This document shows, piece after piece, positions 42,595-51,874 of a stretch of DNA of 64,000 nucleotides. Made by a program: the position numbers and the translations under genes. The DNA lies in NCBI RefSeq assembly GCF_042682745.1, contig NZ_JBHUIO010000005.1:1327371-1391370 (forward strand). The letters run 5' to 3'. This DNA comes from Tumebacillus_A lipolyticus. Lineage in GTDB: Bacteria; Bacillota; Bacilli; Tumebacillales; Tumebacillaceae. The notes under the pieces are model-generated. The model had not been told where the DNA came from, did no database searches, and saw nothing but the letters and a program-made list of their open reading frames with translations. The stretch's first letter is position 1; each line of letters begins with the position of its first letter.

Positions 42595-43095
42595 CTATTT
42601 CATCTTATCTAGTGCGATCTGTATCGCTTCCATCTCTTCATCACTCAGAGGATAGGTCGATGCACCCGCGACGATCGGCTTTGCATAGGAACGAGATTCC
42701 TCACGACCAAAGATCGACGAGAACACCACTCCGTCCCCGTCTCGGTTGAGCACAGCGATACTAAAGCTCAGATCGCTACCAGCGCCCGGAAAAGCGTTGT
42801 ATCGAACAATGCCAACCGGCCCACACGAAATCTGCAAGTCCTGTGCCTGCTTGTTCTGGGTCGCTCGCACTTGATGAACCGTTTCCTCCATCGCATGCAC
42901 ATCTTGCGCATATTGGAATAGCATCTCTTCCAAGTTAGCTCCCTGCGTGCCCTTCATCAACTCGCGATACCGCTTCTGCACCTTACGCAGCCGAATCGAC
43001 TGAATGATAAATACAAGTAGCAGTAGGATTAGAAGTCCGAATACCAACGCCATCACCGCGTCGATGTTCGCAATCAACCACTCTTTCGGCTCCAT
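42595..43095 (-). CDS. DUF4446 membrane-anchored protein
   Basis: The 166-residue protein has one N-terminal membrane helix (VMALVFGLLILLLLVFII), a coiled-coil stretch (residues ~35-85) and a C-terminal soluble domain with GIVRYNAFPGAGSDLSFSIA. This is the DUF4446 pattern, common near the origin of Firmicutes, with unknown function. It lies downstream of the decamer array, so its leader may contain the repeat if transcribed from the cysteine desulfurase side. Confidence 0.88.
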   Translation of the reverse strand: MEPKEWLIANIDAVMALVFGLLILLLLVFIIQSIRLRKVQKRYRELMKGTQGANLEEMLFQYAQDVHAMEETVHQVRATQNKQAQDLQISCGPVGIVRYNAFPGAGSDLSFSIAVLNRDGDGVVFSSIFGREESRSYAKPIVAGASTYPLSDEEMEAIQIALDKMK

Positions 43096-43701
43096 ACCCT
43101 TTAGTCCCTCCTCGTCAACCTCAACAACCGCAACATTAGCAAAATATGGGCATTACTGCTATTTTAGCATAGCTTTTCCTGCCTACACGAGAGCTTTGCC
43201 GATACTTTTACGGTGCCCTGCAATAGCCAATACATGGCCGCCAAATAAAGCCATGCATATGGGAGAAGCCTGCGTCCACCAAAGACACGGAACTGTTTCC
43301 CCATCGCTTCGTTCCGCTTCGTTCCGCTTCGTTCCGCTTCGTTCCGCTTCGTTCCGCTTCGTTCCGCTTTGTTCCGCTTTGTTCCGCTTTGTTCCGCTTC
43401 GTTCCGCTTCGTTCCGCTTCGTTCCGCTTCGTTCCGCTTCGTTCCGCTTCGTTCCGCTTCGTTCCGCTTCGTTCCGCTTCGTTCCGCTTCGTTCCGCTTT
43501 GTATCGCTTTGTATCGCTTTGTATCGCTTTGTATCGCTTTGTATCGCTTTGTATCGCTTTGTATCGCTTTGTATCGCTTTGTATCGCTTTGTATCGCTTT
43601 GTATCGCTTTGTATCGCTTTGTATCGCTTTGTTCCGCTTTGTACCGCTTTGTACCGCTTTGTAACGCTTTGTTCCCTCTATCCCGTCCCGTCCGACGCCG
43701 A
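43096..43701. other. Intergenic region occupied by a decamer tandem array
   Basis: Apart from the 360-bp array and ~200 bp carrying the probable DUF4446 promoter, nothing is recognised. Long open frames on both strands are a by-product of the repeat. Confidence 0.7.
43311..43670. repeat. Decamer tandem array, 36 copies in two sequence blocks
   Basis: Order of units: GTTCCGCTTC x5, GTTCCGCTTT x3, GTTCCGCTTC x10, GTTCCGCTTT x1, GTATCGCTTT x13, then one GTTCCGCTTT, two GTACCGCTTT and one GTAACGCTTT. There are no indels across 360 bp. The period is close to one DNA helical turn. Confidence 0.97.
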
Positions 43702-44841
43702 TCAACCCGCGATCTCGGCGACCGCCTGAATCAGCGCCTCGACCTCTTGCTCCGTGTTAAACCAGCCGAGAGAGGCTCTGACAGCCCCCTGTTCCACCGT
43801 TCCGATCGTCTCATGAGCTACGGGGGCACAATGCAGGCCGGAACGCACACAGATCTGATAATTGCGGTCCAAAATAAAGCCGATCTCATGCGATTCGAAC
43901 CCTTCGACGGTGAAGGAGATGATCGGCACTCGTGGTTCTCCCAATGCTGGCCCATATACGGTTACACCAGGAATCGCTTCGAGCCCCTTCTGCAGCAGAA
44001 AGGCTAAGCGCTCCTCATGCTCCCGTATCTTTTCCAAGCCGATGCTTTCGATAAAAGAAATACCTGCCAACAGCCCAGCGATCCCGACCGTATTGCGGGT
44101 GCCCGCTTCATAGCGATCTGGACGCGTGCTCGGCATCTCCAACAGCTCCGAATAGCCGCCCGTTCCCCCGTGCATAAACGGGTCAAGATCGATCTCAGGA
44201 TGGAGATACAGGCCACCTGTCCCCTGCGGGCCGTAAAGGCTCTTATGACCGGTAAAGGCGAGCATCCCGATGTTCATCTCTTCAACATCGATCGAGTATA
44301 CGCCAGCCGTCTGACACACATCGACCAGCAGGACGATGTTGTGCTCCTTGGCGATCGCTCCGATCTCGGCGATCGGCACGAGCGTACCGGTGAGATTCGA
44401 TCCATGTGTGACAACGATCAGCTTCGTGTTTTCTTGGATCGCCTCGCGGATCGATTCTGGAGAGATGAGCCCGCTCCCATCCCCTTGCACATAGGTAAGT
44501 TCAACTCCACGCTCACGTCGAACATATTCGAGCGGACGACGCACCGAATTGTGTTCGATCATCGTCGTAATCGCATGATCCCCTTGTTTTAGGTAGCCTA
44601 AGATCCCCATGTTTAAAGCTTCTGTCGCATTTTGTGTAAAAATGATGTTGTCTGGGTTCTTCACGCCAAACAAACCTGCCACTTTGCGCCGTGCCTCAAA
44701 AATAACTCGCGATGCTTTCATCGAAAGCTGATGACTTCCTCGTCCCGGATTGGCCGCATACTCTCGCAAACATTCTTCCATCTTCGCCAGCACTTCGGTC
44801 GGCTTGGGCCAGGAACTTGCCGCATTATCCAAATAGATCAT
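43702..44841 (-). CDS. Cysteine desulfurase family protein (class V aminotransferase)
   Basis: The 379-residue PLP enzyme has the family start MIYLDNAASSWPKP, the cofactor pocket THGSNLTG and VDVCQTAG, the lysine motif FTGHKSLYGPQGTGG and the C-terminal catalytic loop CVRSGLHCAP with the active cysteine. It belongs to the subgroup with DUF3343 partners, and a DUF3343 gene is present at 39.3 kb. It would mobilise sulfur (or selenium) from cysteine. The ends of the gene are flanked by the decamer array downstream and a hairpin upstream. Confidence 0.93.
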   Translation of the reverse strand: MIYLDNAASSWPKPTEVLAKMEECLREYAANPGRGSHQLSMKASRVIFEARRKVAGLFGVKNPDNIIFTQNATEALNMGILGYLKQGDHAITTMIEHNSVRRPLEYVRRERGVELTYVQGDGSGLISPESIREAIQENTKLIVVTHGSNLTGTLVPIAEIGAIAKEHNIVLLVDVCQTAGVYSIDVEEMNIGMLAFTGHKSLYGPQGTGGLYLHPEIDLDPFMHGGTGGYSELLEMPSTRPDRYEAGTRNTVGIAGLLAGISFIESIGLEKIREHEERLAFLLQKGLEAIPGVTVYGPALGEPRVPIISFTVEGFESHEIGFILDRNYQICVRSGLHCAPVAHETIGTVEQGAVRASLGWFNTEQEVEALIQAVAEIAG

Positions 44842-44910
44842 CTCGACCTAACCCCCTTCCAATCGAAATCGAATCGAAGCTTTTGCACAACAGCCCTGCA
44901 AAACACGGAA

Positions 44911-44966
44911 AGCGGAACACCTCCTTATGACAGATCATCAGATGATCCGTATCGGAAGGTTCCGCT
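44911..44966 (-). terminator. Stem-loop after parB
   Basis: AGCGGAAC and GTTCCGCT arms enclose an inner repeat GATCATC/GATGATC; on the minus strand a short TTTCC follows. It likely ends the parA-parB transcript. The arm GTTCCGCT equals eight bases of the decamer unit at 43.3-43.7 kb. Confidence 0.65.
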
Positions 44967-44979
44967 ATCTAAGTGCCGA

Positions 44980-45828
44980 TTAAGAATCTTGCAACAAGCT
45001 CAAGATGCGTTCCAAGTCTTCTGTCGAGAAGTAATCGATCTCAATCTTGCCCCGCTTCTTCCCCTGCACAATCTTCACGCCTGTGCCCAAACGGGTACGG
45101 AACTCTTCTTCATACTGCTTCAAGATCGGATTCGGTTTTGCCACCTTTTTGGTTTCGCGCTGTGCCATCGTTTGCAAACGATTGACCAGATGCTCCACCT
45201 GACGGACCGACAGCTCCTCATCGATCGCCTTTTCTGCCAATGCGATTTGCTGCTTCTTATCGGTCAGCCCGAGCAGCGCTCGCGCATGGCCCATCGACAA
45301 TGTTCCACGTGAAACATGTTCCCGAATCTCGCTCGGCAGATTCAACAGGCGCAACATGTTGGCCACATGGGAACGGGATTGTCCGACCTTTTTCGCCAGT
45401 ACATCCTGCTTCAGGTCGAACTTTTCCATCAGGCTCTGATAGGCTTCTGCTACTTCGATCGGGTTGAGATCTTCACGTTGCAAGTTCTCGATCAGCGCGA
45501 TCTCGTTCATCTGCCGATCGGTAAAGTCGCGGACAACCACCGGCACTTCGTCCAGACCGGCCAGCTTGGCTGCCCGCAAACGGCGTTCCCCCGCCACAAC
45601 TTCGTAACCGCGGACAGACGCGCGGACGATCAACGGTTGAATGATGCCATGCTCGCGGATCGAGCTGGACAGCTCCTCGATCTTCTCGTCGTCAAAAACA
45701 CGCCGCGGCTGATACGGATTGGGACGCAGGTCTGCCACCAGAGCGGTGGAAACCGATTCTTCCCCTTTGGGATTGGAATTGAAGATCGCTTCTAATCCCC
45801 GTCCGAGACCACCTGAACGTTTGTTCAT
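44980..45828 (-). CDS. parB: Chromosome partitioning protein ParB/Spo0J
   Basis: The 282-residue protein has the N-terminal LGRGLEAIF, the CTPase motifs PYQPRR, EHGIIQPLIV and GERRLRAAKLAG, and a helix-turn-helix (VLAKKVGQSRSHVANMLRLL) that reads parS. It loads as a clamp at parS and spreads to organise the origin and recruit SMC. It contains a consensus parS within its own coding sequence, as in Bacillus. Its ATG overlaps the parA stop. Confidence 0.97.
   Translation of the reverse strand: MNKRSGGLGRGLEAIFNSNPKGEESVSTALVADLRPNPYQPRRVFDDEKIEELSSSIREHGIIQPLIVRASVRGYEVVAGERRLRAAKLAGLDEVPVVVRDFTDRQMNEIALIENLQREDLNPIEVAEAYQSLMEKFDLKQDVLAKKVGQSRSHVANMLRLLNLPSEIREHVSRGTLSMGHARALLGLTDKKQQIALAEKAIDEELSVRQVEHLVNRLQTMAQRETKKVAKPNPILKQYEEEFRTRLGTGVKIVQGKKRGKIEIDYFSTEDLERILSLLQDS
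45301..45316. promoter_or_regulatory. parS centromere site 3, inside parB
   Basis: TGTTCCACGTGAAACA, an exact consensus match within the parB reading frame. Confidence 0.95.
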
Positions 45829-46583
45829 GCTCCGACCACTTCCTTTGCGAGTTCCAGATACACTTCTGCACCTCGTGAGCGCGGGTCATACTGGATGATC
45901 GACTGGCCGTGTGATGGCGCCTCGCCCAACCGCACATTGCGGGGGATGACAGTGCTGTACACCTTTTCGCGGAAATATTTCTTGACCTCTTCGATCACTT
46001 GCAGGCCAAGGTTGGTCCGCGCATCGAGCATCGTCAACAAAACGCCTTCGATTTCCAAAGCGGTGTTCAGATGCTTTTGAACCATGCGAATCGTGTTCAA
46101 AAGCTGGCTCAACCCCTCCAGCGCATAATATTCACACTGGATCGGGATCAAAACAGAATCGGACGCGGTCAGCGCATTGACCGTCAACAATCCCAGCGAA
46201 GGGGGGCAGTCGATCAACATGTAATCATATTGCGACTTGAGCGGCAGCAGCGCTTGACGCAACCGCACTTCCCGCGACATGGTCGGCACCAGCTCAATCT
46301 CCGCCCCGGCCAGTTGGATCGTCGCCGGAAGAATTTTTAAGTTGGGTACTGCTGTATCGGTGACCGCTTCGCTCGCGTTCACTTCGTTAATCAACACATC
46401 GTAAATATCGTAGCGCACGTCCGCTTTATTAATCCCTACCCCAGAGGTAGTGTTCCCCTGCGGGTCGATATCGATCAAGAGCACGCGCTTGCCAAGGCTG
46501 GCCAGACATGCACCAAGGTTCACCGATGTCGTGGTTTTGCCCACGCCACCCTTTTGATTCGCCACTGCGATGACTCTCGCCAT
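45825..46583 (-). CDS. parA: Chromosome partitioning ATPase ParA/Soj
   Basis: From the ATG at 46583 (after GAAGGTG) the 252-residue protein opens with the deviant Walker A motif ANQKGGVGKTTT, then LLIDIDPQGN and MLIDCPPSLGLLT. Its ATP-dependent dimer binds DNA, and ParB stimulates hydrolysis; in Bacillus it also controls DnaA. The stop overlaps the parB start by ATGA-type coupling. Confidence 0.97.
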   Translation of the reverse strand: MARVIAVANQKGGVGKTTTSVNLGACLASLGKRVLLIDIDPQGNTTSGVGINKADVRYDIYDVLINEVNASEAVTDTAVPNLKILPATIQLAGAEIELVPTMSREVRLRQALLPLKSQYDYMLIDCPPSLGLLTVNALTASDSVLIPIQCEYYALEGLSQLLNTIRMVQKHLNTALEIEGVLLTMLDARTNLGLQVIEEVKKYFREKVYSTVIPRNVRLGEAPSHGQSIIQYDPRSRGAEVYLELAKEVVGA

Positions 46584-46656
46584 GAGCATCACCTTCTTTC
46601 AAAACATTAAGACGCACCCTTCATTTTACAAGATAAAGAGGAAAAAGGGTAGCATG

Positions 46657-46682
46657 CAAAAAGCAGGCTTATCGCCTGCTAG
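46657..46682 (-). terminator. Terminator of noc
   Basis: AGCAGGC and GCCTGCT arms are followed on the minus strand by TTTTTGC. Confidence 0.8.
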
Positions 46683-46721
46683 AATAATTTTTCGATATAA
46701 CGAGGAATTGGTCATGAATGC

Positions 46722-47588
46722 TTACGATTTCGATTTCGGAACACGAATGATAAATTGATAGTATTCTTCGTGATCCTCTTCTTCTTTTTCGCAGGTGATC
46801 CCGCTCTGGACGATCATGTCGAGCGACTGACGAATCGTGTTGACCGCAAGGCGAACATCGCGCGAAAAGGAGATCTTCCGCGGTTTCTTCGCTGGCACTT
46901 GCGCTTCGAGCAAACTCTTGACACGAATCTCCGTCTGCTTGACGTTCAACTCTTTTTCGATGATCTCTTGCAGAACTTTTAGTTGCAGCTCCTCTTGCCC
47001 AAGCGCAAGCAAGGCTCGCGCATGCCGCTCCGAAACCTTCCTCCCCATCAGCGCCTCTTGCACTTCCTGTGGGAGGTTCAGCAAACGAAGCTTGTTGGCA
47101 ATGGTCGATTGCCCTTTGCCAAGCCGTTGGGCCAAGCTTTCTTGGGTCAGGCCATGCAACTCCAACAACTGTTGATATGCAACCGCTTCTTCGATCGCAG
47201 TCAGCCCTTCGCGCTGCAAGTTCTCGATCAACGCGACAGAAGCCGCTTGCGAATCGTTCAATTCGCGGACGATCGTCGGAATGGTATCGAAGCCGAGCTT
47301 CGTACAAGCACGCCATCGGCGCTCCCCTGCGATCAGCTCATATCGATCGCCGACTTTTCGAACGACGATCGGTTGAATCATCCCGTGGGTGCGGATTGTC
47401 TGCGCTAACTCATCGATGCGTTCATCGTCAAAAATCGTTCTCGGCTGATAGGGGCTGGAAACGATCTGGTCAATCGGAACCTGCTGCACCTCTTCTTGAG
47501 CAGCATCTCGACCGGGCACCGCAGTCATCGCTTCCCGATCACCCAGACCGAAAATACGTGACAATTGCTCTTTCACCAACGAATTCAC
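46722..47588 (-). CDS. noc: Nucleoid occlusion protein Noc
   Basis: This ParB paralogue of 288 residues is best started at a GTG at 47588, 7 nt after GGAG; a GTG four codons later is also possible. The N-terminus VKEQLSRIFGLG is the short amphipathic helix by which Noc contacts the membrane. Then come PYQPRTIFDDERI, GERRWRACTKLG and an HTH region QRLGKGQSTIANKLRLLNLP. Noc binds its own sites and blocks division over the chromosome. Being next to parA-parB and rsmG fits. Confidence 0.95.
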   Translation of the reverse strand: MNSLVKEQLSRIFGLGDREAMTAVPGRDAAQEEVQQVPIDQIVSSPYQPRTIFDDERIDELAQTIRTHGMIQPIVVRKVGDRYELIAGERRWRACTKLGFDTIPTIVRELNDSQAASVALIENLQREGLTAIEEAVAYQQLLELHGLTQESLAQRLGKGQSTIANKLRLLNLPQEVQEALMGRKVSERHARALLALGQEELQLKVLQEIIEKELNVKQTEIRVKSLLEAQVPAKKPRKISFSRDVRLAVNTIRQSLDMIVQSGITCEKEEEDHEEYYQFIIRVPKSKS

Positions 47589-47736
47589 CCACCTACTCCT
47601 AATACATCGCACTGCTAGTTGGTTACATGTGAACTTCCATGAAGATTTTCAAAAACCTACTTCGTCAAACCTGTAGAAATTTCCTGCTTTTCGCCCGCAA
47701 ACCGCAAATCTTCCTACGATTTTACAAAAGCTGACG

Positions 47737-48456
47737 TTAGAGCGGACTTTTGGACGGAGTGCCCGCTTTGCGCGGATATTGCTTCGGCGTCTTCTTGATC
47801 TTTTCCACCACGATGATGTTGCGCTGACCGCCTTCCACGGGAAGCGTCGTCGTCACCACTTCGACCACGCGCCCGCCCAATACTTCCAGCGCCTTTTTCG
47901 CCTCTGCCACCTCGTTGTCCGCATCTGGCCCCTTCATCGCAAAAAAGTGCCCTCCTACCTTCACATAGGGCAGGCAGAGCTCCAGCAGCACGTTCAAGCG
48001 AGCGACCGCCCTCGCTGTCACTTGATCAAATTGCTCGCGCCACTTGCCCGGCTGGGCGAAATCTTCCGCGCGCCCATGCACAGCTTGGAAATTGTTTACA
48101 GACAGCGCTTCCGCAAGCTGGTTTAAGAACCCGATCCGCTTGTTCAGCGAATCGAGCACCGTCACCTGCAGCGCAGGAGCTGCGATCAGCACTGGCAAAG
48201 AGGGGAAGCCTGCCCCCGCTCCCACATCGAGCAGCGTTCCGCTCTGTTGAAAGCTTTTCACAGATAGCAAGGTCATCGAGTCATAAAAATGCTTCACATA
48301 GACGCCTTGCTCGTCTGTGATCGCCGTCAAGTTCATCTTCTCATTCCACTCGACCAGCCATTTGAAGTAGGTTTCATACTGGGCAAGCTGTTGCTCCGCC
48401 AGGGAAAACCCCATCTGTTCCACTTCGCGAACAAAAAGCTGCTGCACCTCACGCAT
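47737..48456 (-). CDS. rsmG: 16S rRNA m7G527 methyltransferase RsmG (GidB)
   Basis: From the ATG at 48456 (8 nt after GGAG) the 239-residue protein has the SAM-binding LLDVGAGAGFPSLPVLI and VTVLDSLNKRIGFL, then VTARAVARL. It methylates G527 of 16S rRNA. Its start overlaps the mnmG stop by 8 nt. Confidence 0.97.
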   Translation of the reverse strand: MREVQQLFVREVEQMGFSLAEQQLAQYETYFKWLVEWNEKMNLTAITDEQGVYVKHFYDSMTLLSVKSFQQSGTLLDVGAGAGFPSLPVLIAAPALQVTVLDSLNKRIGFLNQLAEALSVNNFQAVHGRAEDFAQPGKWREQFDQVTARAVARLNVLLELCLPYVKVGGHFFAMKGPDADNEVAEAKKALEVLGGRVVEVVTTTLPVEGGQRNIIVVEKIKKTPKQYPRKAGTPSKSPL

Positions 48457-50335
48457 TGGCGACACTCCTCTTCCCGTGCGTTTCTAAATAGACCATCAGG
48501 ATCGAGATGTCTGCCGGATTGACGCCAGAAATCCGCGACGCTTGCCCGATCGAACGCGGGCGAATCCTGCTCATCTTCTCGCGCGATTCGGAGGAGAGCC
48601 CTTTGATCACACCGTAGTCGAGATCTTCTGGAATCAGCTTTTGCTCCAGCTTCTTCTGTTTTTCGATCTGTTGATACGACTTTTCGATATAGCCCGCATA
48701 CTTGGTCTGAATCTCGATTTGCTCCTTCACTTCCGGGTGCAAGTCCTCTGGCGATGGCTTGAGCGCCGACAGCACCCCATAGGACACTTCAGGACGTCGC
48801 AAAAGCTGTTCCAAAGAGGCGGCATCGGCGATCGGTGCCGAGCCGAGCTCGCTCAACTTCGGGTTGATCTCCTCCGCTTTCAGGCGAGTGGTGCGCATCC
48901 GACCTTTTTCCCGCTCGATCGCCTCTTTTTTCTTCAAGAAGCGAGCAAACCGCTCGTCAGACAGCAAGCCGATCTTGTGCCCGATCTCCATCAAGCGCAG
49001 GTCGGCGTTGTCGTTGCGCAGAATCAGGCGATATTCGGCGCGGGAGGTCAACAGGCGGTACGGCTCGTTCGTCCCCTTCGTCACCAGATCGTCGATCATC
49101 ACGGCGATGTATGCATCGGATCGATCGAGGATCAGCGGATCGCGGTCGCGCGCGAACTGTGCCGCGTTGATCCCTGCGATCAGCCCTTGCCCAGCCGCTT
49201 CCTCATAGCCGGACGTGCCGTTGATCTGGCCTGCGGTGAACAGGCCTTGCACCTCTTTGGTCATCAGGCTCAGCTGCAGTTGTGTCGGGACGATCGCATC
49301 ATACTCGATCGCATAGCCTGGACGCATCATCTCCGCCCGCTCCATGCCTTTGATCGTGCGCAGCATCCGCAGCTGCACCTCTTCGGGCAAGGAGGTGGAG
49401 AGCCCTTGCACATAATACTCGGCCGTATCGCGCCCCTCCGGCTCCAAGAAGATCTGGTGGGAGGGACGCTCGGCAAAGCGGACGATCTTATCTTCGATCG
49501 ACGGGCAATAGCGCGGCCCCGTTCCCTCGATCACGCCGGAGAACATCGGCGATCGATGCAGGTTTTCCTGAATCACCGCATGCGTGTGCTCATTCGTATA
49601 GGTCAACCAGCAGGGCAGCTGCTGGCGCGGTTCGACCTGATCAGAAAACTGAAAGTGATAGAACTCCTCATCGCCCGGCTGAATCTCACATTGGGAAAAA
49701 TCGATCGAATCGCGATGCACGCGCGGTGGCGTCCCCGTTTTAAACCGGGCCAGTTGGAAGCCGTGGTCGAGCAGCGAATCGGTCAGTTTCAAGGAGGGCA
49801 GTTGTCCGCTCGGCCCGCCTTGGTATTGCACTTCCCCCATGATGATCTTTCCGCGCAGGTAGGTGCCGGTGGTCACCACCACAGCGGGCGCCTTATAGGT
49901 CGCCCCCGTGTGGGTGACCACCCCTGTGATCCGGCCATCTTCTGACAGCAGCTCATCGACCATGCCTTGGCGCAAGGTCAAGTTGTTCGTCGCTTCGACC
50001 GTCTCTTTCATCTTCTGTGCGTAATAGAACTTGTCAGCCTGCGCGCGCAGCGCGTGAACGGCCGGCCCCTTGCCCGTGTTGAGCAAGCGCATCTGCAGAT
50101 AGGTCAGGTCGGTGTTGCGGCCCATCTCTCCGCCCAGCGCGTCGATCTCCCGCACCACGTTCCCCTTTGCCGGTCCCCCGACAGACGGATTGCACGGCAT
50201 GTAGGCGACCGTATCCAACGAGATCGTCAAGAGCAGCGTTTTGCAGCCGAGGCGTGCAGCGGCGAGCGCCGCCTCACAGCCTGCATGGCCTGCGCCGATG
50301 ACGATCACCTGATAGTCTCCAGCATGATACCTCAT
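48449..50335 (-). CDS. mnmG: tRNA uridine 5-carboxymethylaminomethyl modification enzyme MnmG (GidA)
   Basis: The 628-residue FAD protein opens VIVIGAGHAGCEAALAAARLG and contains the conserved CNPSVGGPAKG and GQINGTSGYEEAAGQGL. It works with MnmE to modify the wobble uridine of several tRNAs. It is 11 nt downstream of mnmE and overlaps rsmG. Confidence 0.98.
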   Translation of the reverse strand: MRYHAGDYQVIVIGAGHAGCEAALAAARLGCKTLLLTISLDTVAYMPCNPSVGGPAKGNVVREIDALGGEMGRNTDLTYLQMRLLNTGKGPAVHALRAQADKFYYAQKMKETVEATNNLTLRQGMVDELLSEDGRITGVVTHTGATYKAPAVVVTTGTYLRGKIIMGEVQYQGGPSGQLPSLKLTDSLLDHGFQLARFKTGTPPRVHRDSIDFSQCEIQPGDEEFYHFQFSDQVEPRQQLPCWLTYTNEHTHAVIQENLHRSPMFSGVIEGTGPRYCPSIEDKIVRFAERPSHQIFLEPEGRDTAEYYVQGLSTSLPEEVQLRMLRTIKGMERAEMMRPGYAIEYDAIVPTQLQLSLMTKEVQGLFTAGQINGTSGYEEAAGQGLIAGINAAQFARDRDPLILDRSDAYIAVMIDDLVTKGTNEPYRLLTSRAEYRLILRNDNADLRLMEIGHKIGLLSDERFARFLKKKEAIEREKGRMRTTRLKAEEINPKLSELGSAPIADAASLEQLLRRPEVSYGVLSALKPSPEDLHPEVKEQIEIQTKYAGYIEKSYQQIEKQKKLEQKLIPEDLDYGVIKGLSSESREKMSRIRPRSIGQASRISGVNPADISILMVYLETHGKRSVANA

Positions 50336-50346
50336 GATGTTCCCTC

Positions 50347-51726
50347 CTATTTCCCCAAGCAGAATTGCGAGAATATCTGATCGAGCAAGTCGTCGCCGAC
50401 CGCTTCGCCGATCACTTCGCCGAGCGACATCCAGCAGTTTTTCACATCGACAGCCACCAGGTCGAGCGTCATGCCCAGCTCTGCCGACTGGATCGCCTCC
50501 AGCATCTCCCGCCTGCCCTTTTCCAGCAGCGCCACATGGCGCGCGTTCGATACGTACGTGCCCTCTTTCCCTTCGATCCCACCGGACAGAAACAGCTCTT
50601 CAACAGCCGCTTCCAGCTGTTCGAGCCCTTCTCCTGTGGCGACAGACGTTTCCACGATCTGCATGCCCTCGGCCAGCTGACGCAGCTCTTGGAGCTCAAC
50701 GCGGCGGGGCAGATCCAATTTGTTTTGAATCAGGATCGTCGGATAGTGCCTCACCGCAGCGAGCAACTCCTGATCCACCGCTTCCAGCGGACGGGAAGCG
50801 TCGACCATGAAGAGCACCAGATCAGCCTGATTCATCGCCGACCGCGAGCGCTCGACACCGATTTTTTCGACCACATCTTCCGTCTCGCGAATGCCCGCCG
50901 TGTCGATGATGTTCAGCGGAATGCCGCGCAGGGAGATCATCTCCTCCAAGATGTCCCGGGTGGTGCCCGGAATGTCGGTGACGATCGCCCGATTGCTTCT
51001 GGAGAGCGCGTTGAGCAGCGAAGATTTGCCGACGTTCGGCTTGCCGATGATCACCGTCTTCAGCCCTTCGCGCAAAATTTTGCCCGTCGTAGCGCCAGCC
51101 AACAGCCTGTCGATCTCCGCCGCCACCTGACGACCCTCGGCGATCACATGCTGTGTGGTCACATCCTCCACATCGTGCTCCGGATAGTCGATCGTCACCT
51201 CGATATGGGCCATCATCTCGACCATCTTCTGGCGCAGCGACCTGATCTTTCCGGAAAGCTGACCTTCCACCTGGCTCATCGCGAGCTTCATCGCCATGTC
51301 TGTCTTCGAGCGGATGACATCGATCACCGCCTCCGCCTGCGACAGGTCGATCCGACCGCTTAAAAAAGCTCGCTTGGTAAACTCGCCCGGCTCAGCCAAA
51401 CGCGCGCCGTGGTTCAACACCAGCCGCAATACCCGCTGAACGGCGACGATGCCACCATGCCCTTGAATCTCCACCACATGTTCGCCCGTATAGGTGCGCG
51501 GCGCATGCAACACCGCACAAAAAACTTCATCCACAGCCTCGCCAGTTTCCGGGTCGACAATATGCCCGTAGTTAAAAGTATGGCTATCCACAGCGGTCAA
51601 TCGCTGTCTGCCGCGGTAGATTTTATCCACAATCGGGATTGCTTCGCTGCCAGAGACGCGAATGATCGCAATGCTGCCTTCTCCCAGCGCGGTCGCAATC
51701 GCCGCAACCGTATCAAAATGGTTCAT
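50347..51726 (-). CDS. mnmE: tRNA modification GTPase MnmE
   Basis: From the ATG at 51726 (after GGGAGAG) the 459-residue protein starts MNHFDTVAAIATALGEGSI, has the G1 motif GKPNVGKSSLLN, the G3 DTAGIRET and ends with the required C-terminal CxGK (FCLGK). The N-terminal folate-binding domain and helical domain flank the G domain. Its 5' part and upstream region contain several DnaA-box-like sequences. Confidence 0.98.
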   Translation of the reverse strand: MNHFDTVAAIATALGEGSIAIIRVSGSEAIPIVDKIYRGRQRLTAVDSHTFNYGHIVDPETGEAVDEVFCAVLHAPRTYTGEHVVEIQGHGGIVAVQRVLRLVLNHGARLAEPGEFTKRAFLSGRIDLSQAEAVIDVIRSKTDMAMKLAMSQVEGQLSGKIRSLRQKMVEMMAHIEVTIDYPEHDVEDVTTQHVIAEGRQVAAEIDRLLAGATTGKILREGLKTVIIGKPNVGKSSLLNALSRSNRAIVTDIPGTTRDILEEMISLRGIPLNIIDTAGIRETEDVVEKIGVERSRSAMNQADLVLFMVDASRPLEAVDQELLAAVRHYPTILIQNKLDLPRRVELQELRQLAEGMQIVETSVATGEGLEQLEAAVEELFLSGGIEGKEGTYVSNARHVALLEKGRREMLEAIQSAELGMTLDLVAVDVKNCWMSLGEVIGEAVGDDLLDQIFSQFCLGK

Positions 51727-51874
51727 GCAGTTCTCTCCCAACCTATCCACTTTCCGTTTAGCTTGCCCGTTCAAAACCATGTGCATAACCATTCTATCAT
51801 AGCTCACCAAAAGCTCAAAAACTATCCACATGTGGATAGAAAACATAAAAAAAGCGCCTCATGGTTTATCCACA
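51584..51874. promoter_or_regulatory. Cluster of five DnaA-box-like sequences across the mnmE 5' end
   Basis: TTATCCACA is exact at 51623-51631 and 51866-51874; CTATCCACA occurs at 51584-51592 and 51822-51830; TGTGGATAG at 51831-51839 forms a palindrome with the last. All lie within 291 bp, about 3 kb from dnaA. Confidence 0.65.

Noticed and set aside
43311..43670. CRISPR array
   Set aside because: Units are contiguous with no spacers, and no cas genes are in the window.
43004..44007. Repetitive proteins (FRFVPLRSAS or KRNEAERSGT type) from the decamer array
   Set aside because: All frames on both strands are open because a 10-bp unit without stops repeats. Starts lack ribosome binding sites and the flanking residues are not conserved-looking.
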